Of a DNA stretch of 44,615 bases, positions 40,061 to 44,615 are shown one piece after another. The notes under the pieces were generated by a model. The model had not been told where the DNA came from, ran no database searches, and was given only the letters and a program-made list of their open reading frames with translations. The position numbers were made by a program, and so were the translations under genes. Source of the stretch: Candidatus Zipacnadia bacterium (GTDB lineage: Bacteria > Armatimonadota > Zipacnadia > Zipacnadales > UBA5352); assembly GCA_029821635.1 (NCBI GenBank), contig JALGSW010000010.1:1-44615 (forward strand), written 5' to 3'. How positions within the stretch are numbered: the first letter of the stretch is position 1; each line of letters begins with the position of its first letter.

Positions 40061-42406
40061 CTACTCCTCCGGCTCCACGAACACCACGCGCTCGATGTTG
40101 ATTGCGTTCACGTCGGCCTCGTCGCCGTGCGGGAAGGCCGGGCCCTCGAACTTGATGCGCCCCCAGATGTCGAACTTCTGATCCGGGCGCTCGTTGTCCC
40201 AGGCTGCATCCACGTCAAGCTGGATGATCCAACTCCAGAAGAAGTAGAGGTAGTAGCCGGAGCCGATCTCGAACGAGCCCATGTTGTACCAGTGGTAGCC
40301 CGGTCCCGGCACGTCTTCTGGCTTGATTGTGGCGCTGCCGCGGCTCTGCTTGTTGCGCGTGTCGTAGAGCCCCCACGGCATCGGCAGCGCGTAGCGCTCG
40401 ACCGGGTGCTTGTCGGCGTCCACCGTGATCGGGAACTCCAGCCTGTCCGCGACCCCGCTCTCGGCGTCCTCATCAAGCACGACCTGCACGATGTTGCGCC
40501 AGTTACGCGTCATGTCGGCGGTGAAATCGTGCACGCGCTCGCGCGGCAGGTCCGCGAACTTCTCCGGCGGCGCGATGTAATCCGGCAGCGCCGTGTAACG
40601 CGTCAGCTCCGACTGCAGTTCGTCCAGCGAAGCAGCCCGTCCGCTCTCGGACAGTCGCCGCTGCGCCTCCGCGGTCCAGGCGGCGGCGTAGCGATCCGCG
40701 ATGGCGTCGCGGTCGAGCGGAAGCGTCCCCGGCTCATTGCCAAGCTGCACCCACTGCGTGGTGAGTTGCCGCCAGAGCATCACGGTCGCGCGGTCGAGCG
40801 ACATGCGCGCGTGGCGGACGCGCTGGAGCAGCTCGGCGTCGTCCGCAACCGCCGCCTCAGCGCGGTCGAAGATCGCCTGCGACGAAGTAACCACGTCGAG
40901 CGTGAGGTAGCTCCCGACCGCCTGCAGCGACGCGCCCATGCTGATGTGACTGGGGCGTTCGACCGCGGCCGCCTGGAGCGTCGCGAGGTACCCGCGCACC
41001 AGTGGCCCGGCGGCTCCGTAGAAGCCGTCGGTGAAGGTCGCGAGCAGCGCGTCATAGTCGGCGTACGGGTCCTCGAGGAGCTTGCACATCATCCAGACCT
41101 TGAGATCGCGAATGTCCGAGATCACCGGATACTCCAGCTCGGTGAAGACGCCTTCGACGCTGTTCTCGGAGTAGAAACGGAAGTCGGGCCCGTAGGTGTG
41201 CACGGTGGGCTTGGGCAGGCCGCGCGGCTGCGCATAGGTGACCGCGTAGTCCCAGATGCGCAGGTTCGGCGCGATCTCCGCCCACGACAGCAGGAAGTCG
41301 CGGAACGGCTGGTTCGTCTCCGCGGTGATCGGCTCGGTGAAGTTGCTGGTGGTGTCGCACAGGCGGATGATGACGTTGTCGCGCGGCTTGACCGTCTTCG
41401 GCGGCGCCTGCGTGTACTGATACGCGAGCGTGCTGATGTAGACGTCCGGGTAGTCCTCGGCGATACCGTCGGCCATGAAGTTCACGAAGTCGAGCAGCGG
41501 GCCGGCCTCGGAGCCCTCGCGCTGGGCGATGGCCTGGCAGGCGTCGCACTGGCACTGCCCGCCCCAGTCATTCTGCGACACGCTGTAGACGCGCGGCGCG
41601 GGTGCGCCGGTCTCGGCGGCCTGCGCGCGCGTCTGCTCGATGTAGTCGCGCAGCTTCTGCAGGAACGCCTGGCGCAGCTCCTCGTTGGTGAGGCAGAGCT
41701 GATGGTGGTCGGCCATCCGCTCGTCGCCGATGAGCGAGTACCAGTCGGGGTGGTCGGCGAAGTGCTGCGCGGGCCGGAAGTAGAGGTAGAACGTGTGCAC
41801 GTGGTAGGGCGGCCCGTAGTTCATGCCGCCGCCGTAGCGCGCGTGGATGGGTGGGTCGCCCATGCGGTTGAGGCGATTGCGCGCGGCGAAGCGGCCCTCG
41901 TCGAGGCCGTAGATGCGGTAGATATCGCGGTACTGCAGCACCGGCTTACCGCGCACGTCGAGATCGGCAAGCTCGATGGTGGGTGAACTCGGAACGCTCT
42001 CGGCCCACGGGCTCCACCAGTGAACACCGAGCTGATCCTCCAGCAGGTGATAGGCCGCGTAGAGCGTGCCACGCGGCCTGCCGCCGACCACGAGCAGGTC
42101 CTCGCCGGCGCTGCGCACGATCCACTGCTCGTCAGCGAGCGCGTCCGCATCAATGCCGGCGGCGCGCGCGGCGTCGCTCGGGCCGACGTAGATCGCCGGA
42201 CCGTCCGCGGCCCCCGCGACCGTGAACTCGCAGCCCGCGATCTGCCCGAGGTAGTCCGCAAGCTCCGCGGCGGCGTGCTGTTCGGCGACGTTGGCGTCGG
42301 GCCCGACGACGATCGCTGCGACCGGCGCTCCATCTCGGGCGATAGTGAGCGCGAATGCGTTCGTGGCCAGCACGATCAGCGCGACCGCGATGGTGACTGT
42401 GCGCAT
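40061..42406 (-). CDS. Secreted DUF4838 glycosidase-like protein
   Basis: 781 residues from the ATG at 42406 with AGGAGG seven bases upstream. Signal peptide: RTVTIAVALIVLATNAFA. Residues about 20-130 resemble the N-terminal domain of alpha-glucuronidases and GH20 enzymes (AAAELADYLGQIAGCEFTV, GTLYAAYHLLEDQLGVHWW). The DUF4838 core follows: RDIYRIYGLDEGRFAARNRL, HTFYLYFRPAQHFADHPDWY, SVSQNDWGGQCQCDACQAIA (a Cys-rich turn after an NDW strand) and VYISTLAYQYTQAPPKTV. The final 200 residues are beta-rich and may bind carbohydrate. Family members occur in polysaccharide utilisation loci; the reaction is not established. It lies 24 bases after the aminopeptidase-like gene. Confidence 0.86.
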   Translation of the reverse strand: MRTVTIAVALIVLATNAFALTIARDGAPVAAIVVGPDANVAEQHAAAELADYLGQIAGCEFTVAGAADGPAIYVGPSDAARAAGIDADALADEQWIVRSAGEDLLVVGGRPRGTLYAAYHLLEDQLGVHWWSPWAESVPSSPTIELADLDVRGKPVLQYRDIYRIYGLDEGRFAARNRLNRMGDPPIHARYGGGMNYGPPYHVHTFYLYFRPAQHFADHPDWYSLIGDERMADHHQLCLTNEELRQAFLQKLRDYIEQTRAQAAETGAPAPRVYSVSQNDWGGQCQCDACQAIAQREGSEAGPLLDFVNFMADGIAEDYPDVYISTLAYQYTQAPPKTVKPRDNVIIRLCDTTSNFTEPITAETNQPFRDFLLSWAEIAPNLRIWDYAVTYAQPRGLPKPTVHTYGPDFRFYSENSVEGVFTELEYPVISDIRDLKVWMMCKLLEDPYADYDALLATFTDGFYGAAGPLVRGYLATLQAAAVERPSHISMGASLQAVGSYLTLDVVTSSQAIFDRAEAAVADDAELLQRVRHARMSLDRATVMLWRQLTTQWVQLGNEPGTLPLDRDAIADRYAAAWTAEAQRRLSESGRAASLDELQSELTRYTALPDYIAPPEKFADLPRERVHDFTADMTRNWRNIVQVVLDEDAESGVADRLEFPITVDADKHPVERYALPMPWGLYDTRNKQSRGSATIKPEDVPGPGYHWYNMGSFEIGSGYYLYFFWSWIIQLDVDAAWDNERPDQKFDIWGRIKFEGPAFPHGDEADVNAINIERVVFVEPEE

Positions 42407-42430
42407 GGGTGGGCCTCCTGGTCGGCCGAG

Positions 42431-43699
42431 TTACTTGCGATGCAGATCTGCGCCTCGGCCGATCTCCTCGGCGAGGTCAAGGTCGATCACGCGCCGGACG
42501 AAGTCGTAGATGTCATCGTAGGTCACGTTGGTCCTGCGCGCGATGTCGAGGATGCTCTGATCGCCCTCCAGCGAGAGCATGACCTGCTCGATGGCGCGGT
42601 TGAGGGCGAAGTTCACGCGGTAGTCCACCCACAGGCCGTAGCCGGAGAGGAAGATCGGGCCGGTGAACTTGCGGCGCGGCACGAAGTCGCGCTCGAGGAT
42701 GCCGACGATGTCTTTGATGACATCCAGCGATTCCTCGAGGCACTCCTGCGAGATCATGTCCATGTTGTCGAAGTGCGTGTGGTACTGCCAGTAGGGCCAG
42801 CGAGAGATCGAGACGGTGGGCACGTTCACGCCCGGCCCGTTGAGGACCATCTCGTCGTTGCCGACGACCTTGCGGAATGCGCCCTCGGTGAAGTTCCCCT
42901 CGCCATAGTGATCGACCAGCGTCTGCCGCGCCGCGTGGTCGATGAAGTCATCATGTTGGCGTGAGTGCTGGAAGGCGAACTGGTTGTCGTTGCCCAGCAT
43001 CTCGAGGAAGATGCCCGCCCTGCAGCGGGGGATCAGGTCCATGTTGTGGCTGAAGTAGGCGATCGACCCGATCGTCTCGGGCAGCACCAGCAGCGTGTAC
43101 GTGTAATGATTGTCGCGCTCGCGCAGCCAGTTGATCAGCTCCGCGCCGACTGCGACGCCGGAGAGACCATCGTTCGCCTGGCCTGGGTGGTCGAGGTGCG
43201 CCATGAGCACGATGACCTCGTCGGATCGCCCCGGCACCGTCGCCTCGCCGACCTTCAGCGTTCCGTCGGAGTACTCCGTGTCGATGTGAACGCGGTACTC
43301 GTCTGCGTCAAGCGTGCGGAGCTGGTCGTAGGAGAGCGAGAAACCCCACTTGAGCTCGTAGAAGTTGAAGCGGTAGGGGATTGCGCGCGGGTGGTCCTCA
43401 TTCCACGCGAGGTGCTCGATCAGCTCTTCGCGCGAGACGACGTCGTCTACCGGCAGCGATCCCGTCCACAGGTGCAGCGGGTGGTCGGCGACGTCGATGA
43501 TCCGCTCCCCGTCGGCCTCGACCCACGCCTCGTTGACCGTCCACTTCTGCGGGATGCGCCACGTCCAGCACTCCGAGCCGGACGGGTACTCGTGCACTGT
43601 CATCGCGACGCGCTCTCCGACGAGCTCGAGCGCGCGGTCGTAGTCGTCGGACACCAGCGAGCGGTTGAGCGGATAGACTTCCCTGATCAGGTCGATCAA
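42431..43699 (-). CDS. DUF4910-type aminopeptidase-like zinc protein with C-terminal wHTH-like segment
   Basis: 422 residues from a TTG at 43699; AGGAGG stands seven bases upstream and no ATG fits. It is an M28-fold protein of the DUF4910 (COG4310-like) group: MAHLDHPGQANDGLSG gives a His and an Asp zinc ligand, LVLPETIGS the Glu, and YHTHFDNMD the final His. The tail, SLEGDQSILDIARRTNVTYDDIYDFVRRV, reads as a small helix-turn-helix, normal for this group. Relatives are often found in surface-polysaccharide clusters beside sugar-modifying enzymes, and may hydrolyse an amide on a sugar rather than a peptide; that role is inference. It is 39 bases downstream of the FkbH-like gene. Confidence 0.85.
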   Translation of the reverse strand: MIDLIREVYPLNRSLVSDDYDRALELVGERVAMTVHEYPSGSECWTWRIPQKWTVNEAWVEADGERIIDVADHPLHLWTGSLPVDDVVSREELIEHLAWNEDHPRAIPYRFNFYELKWGFSLSYDQLRTLDADEYRVHIDTEYSDGTLKVGEATVPGRSDEVIVLMAHLDHPGQANDGLSGVAVGAELINWLRERDNHYTYTLLVLPETIGSIAYFSHNMDLIPRCRAGIFLEMLGNDNQFAFQHSRQHDDFIDHAARQTLVDHYGEGNFTEGAFRKVVGNDEMVLNGPGVNVPTVSISRWPYWQYHTHFDNMDMISQECLEESLDVIKDIVGILERDFVPRRKFTGPIFLSGYGLWVDYRVNFALNRAIEQVMLSLEGDQSILDIARRTNVTYDDIYDFVRRVIDLDLAEEIGRGADLHRK

Positions 43700-43738
43700 C
43701 GTGCGGCCTCCTGTACCCCTGTGCTGCGTGCGGTCCCC

Positions 43739-44615
43739 TCAGCCCCCAGTGCGACGGACGTGCTCCGGCCACTCGACCGGCCCGTCGAGGACGTACATGG
43801 CTTCGCCCTCAGCGGCGGCCTCCTCGCGCGCGCCGATGCGCTGCAGGAACTCACGCACCTGCGCGTTGCGGCCGTTGTCGAGCCACTGCGCCTCGATGCG
43901 CGTGGCGCCAAGCTCCTCCGTGGCGACCTGCCACGCTTCGGCGAGCAGCGCGTCCTCGAAGCCCCTCCCGAGGGCGCGGCAGCTCATCAGGAAGGTGTCG
44001 AGGCGCGCGGTGTCGCCATCCGCGATCACGATCGCGATCCCCACCACGCCGAGGTCGCCGAAGCGGTCGGACGCGCGCATCTGAAGCACGCGCGCGGCCG
44101 GATCGCCGATCAGCTCCGCGATCCGCCCCTCCGAGTGGCGGCGGGCGCTGAGGTTGAACTGATTCGTGCGCGCGCACAGTTGGGCGGTGCGAGCGGTCAG
44201 CGCGGGCTCGTCCAGGCTCAGCGTCGCGAGGCCCTCCAGCCCGCGCAGGAACGCCTGCATGTCGCCGGCGCTCTGTGCAAGGTCCTGCCGGCTGCGGTCT
44301 TCGGCGTACATCGACGCGCGCCGCCGGTCCTCTTCGGTGAGTGCGAGCGCGTCGGAGAGGTGCAGGTCGGCGAGGTGCTCGACCCAGCGCGACACGTCCG
44401 CGGGCAGCTCGGGCACCGTCACCTCGGGCAGCGCCTCACGCACTCCCGCGCGCTCGAAGGGCGAGTCGTCGATGAACGCGAGGGCGTCCACGCCGATGTT
44501 CAGCTCGCGCGCGATCTCCGCGATGCGCACGGGCTTGGGCCGCCAGTCGATGCTGATCGCCGCGAAGTGTTCGAGGCGCAGGAGCATGTCCGGGCGCTGC
44601 TCGAACGGCGCGAGG
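43739..44615 (-). CDS. FkbH-like HAD-superfamily protein, 5' end cut by window
   Basis: The frame is open to the window edge, with sense codons for LAPFEQRPDM before the ATG at 44587, so that ATG is internal. The visible part has the FkbH/HAD-IIIC pattern: FAAISIDWRPKPVRIAEIARELNIG, FIDDSPFERAGVREALPEV (the conserved acidic loop), VPELPADVSRWVEHL and a C-terminal GNAT-like region (FGDLGVVGIAIVI, CRALGRGFEDALL). FkbH proteins load glyceryl units onto acyl carrier proteins in polyketide pathways; relatives in polysaccharide clusters have analogous but less defined roles. The catalytic DxD of the HAD domain is outside the window. Confidence 0.88.
   Translation of the reverse strand, partial: LAPFEQRPDMLLRLEHFAAISIDWRPKPVRIAEIARELNIGVDALAFIDDSPFERAGVREALPEVTVPELPADVSRWVEHLADLHLSDALALTEEDRRRASMYAEDRSRQDLAQSAGDMQAFLRGLEGLATLSLDEPALTARTAQLCARTNQFNLSARRHSEGRIAELIGDPAARVLQMRASDRFGDLGVVGIAIVIADGDTARLDTFLMSCRALGRGFEDALLAEAWQVATEELGATRIEAQWLDNGRNAQVREFLQRIGAREEAAAEGEAMYVLDGPVEWPEHVRRTGG

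Overview
The window is a high-GC bacterial chromosomal segment that most resembles Armatimonadota or a neighbouring environmental phylum. The main pointers are a type II-style pseudopilin of the class expanded in that group (H-X9-DG-like tail and a QMYAQDYDE core), two DUF4091-type proteins, a DUF4838 protein and a large set of secreted glycosidase-like proteins. No rRNA, tRNA, CRISPR array or phage gene is visible. The phylum call is inference, since no phylogenetic marker gene is present.

Layout. 1-1796: end of a cell-surface polysaccharide cluster (GT4 and GT2 glycosyltransferases, overlapping by 4 nt). 1976-3268: a membrane histidine kinase with a worn ATP-binding site. 3341-15645: a plus-strand run with tight spacing or 4-nt overlaps: DUF4091 protein, BatA-like membrane protein, alanine racemase, GHL10-type and GH84-like secreted proteins, and a membrane C39-like peptidase. 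15815-16990: DUF2330 membrane protein. 17050-21765: a block of minus-strand genes (esterase, a tiny Cys-rich peptide unit, an FMN/Fe-S oxidoreductase) bracketed by identical 38-bp inverted repeats. 21893-24739: Gfo/Idh/MocA oxidoreductase, GNAT acetyltransferase and an alpha/alpha-toroid-like protein on the plus strand. 24900-30806: minus-strand group read as wHTH regulator, a double-KaiC/solute-binding-protein fusion, a WD40 lipoprotein and an archaemetzincin lipoprotein. 31111-39764, plus strand: GH2 enzyme, pseudopilin, lipoprotein, second DUF4091-type lipoprotein and a TIM-barrel glycosidase-like protein. 40061-44615, minus strand: DUF4838 protein, DUF4910-type aminopeptidase and a truncated FkbH-like HAD protein.

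How the genes may work together. The general theme is scavenging and remodelling of complex glycans: at least seven glycosidase-like or carbohydrate-associated proteins, an esterase and a sugar-type oxidoreductase. No ABC or SusCD-type transporter is visible. The only solute-binding domain in the window is fused to two KaiC ATPase domains and has no signal peptide, so it should lie in the cytoplasm. It is translationally coupled to a small winged-helix protein and transcribed divergently from a cytoplasmic GH2 enzyme. This looks like an ATP-driven cytoplasmic ligand sensor paired with a regulator, and it is the most unusual item here.

The intergenic DNA holds three families of short palindromic repeats. 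In two of them the stems vary between copies while base pairing is kept. One family also occurs as three tandem in-frame copies inside the BatA-like gene. A second point of interest is a self-contained small transcription unit on the minus strand around 19150-19610: a strong promoter, a perfect extended Shine-Dalgarno, a 23-25 residue Cys-rich peptide and a terminator.
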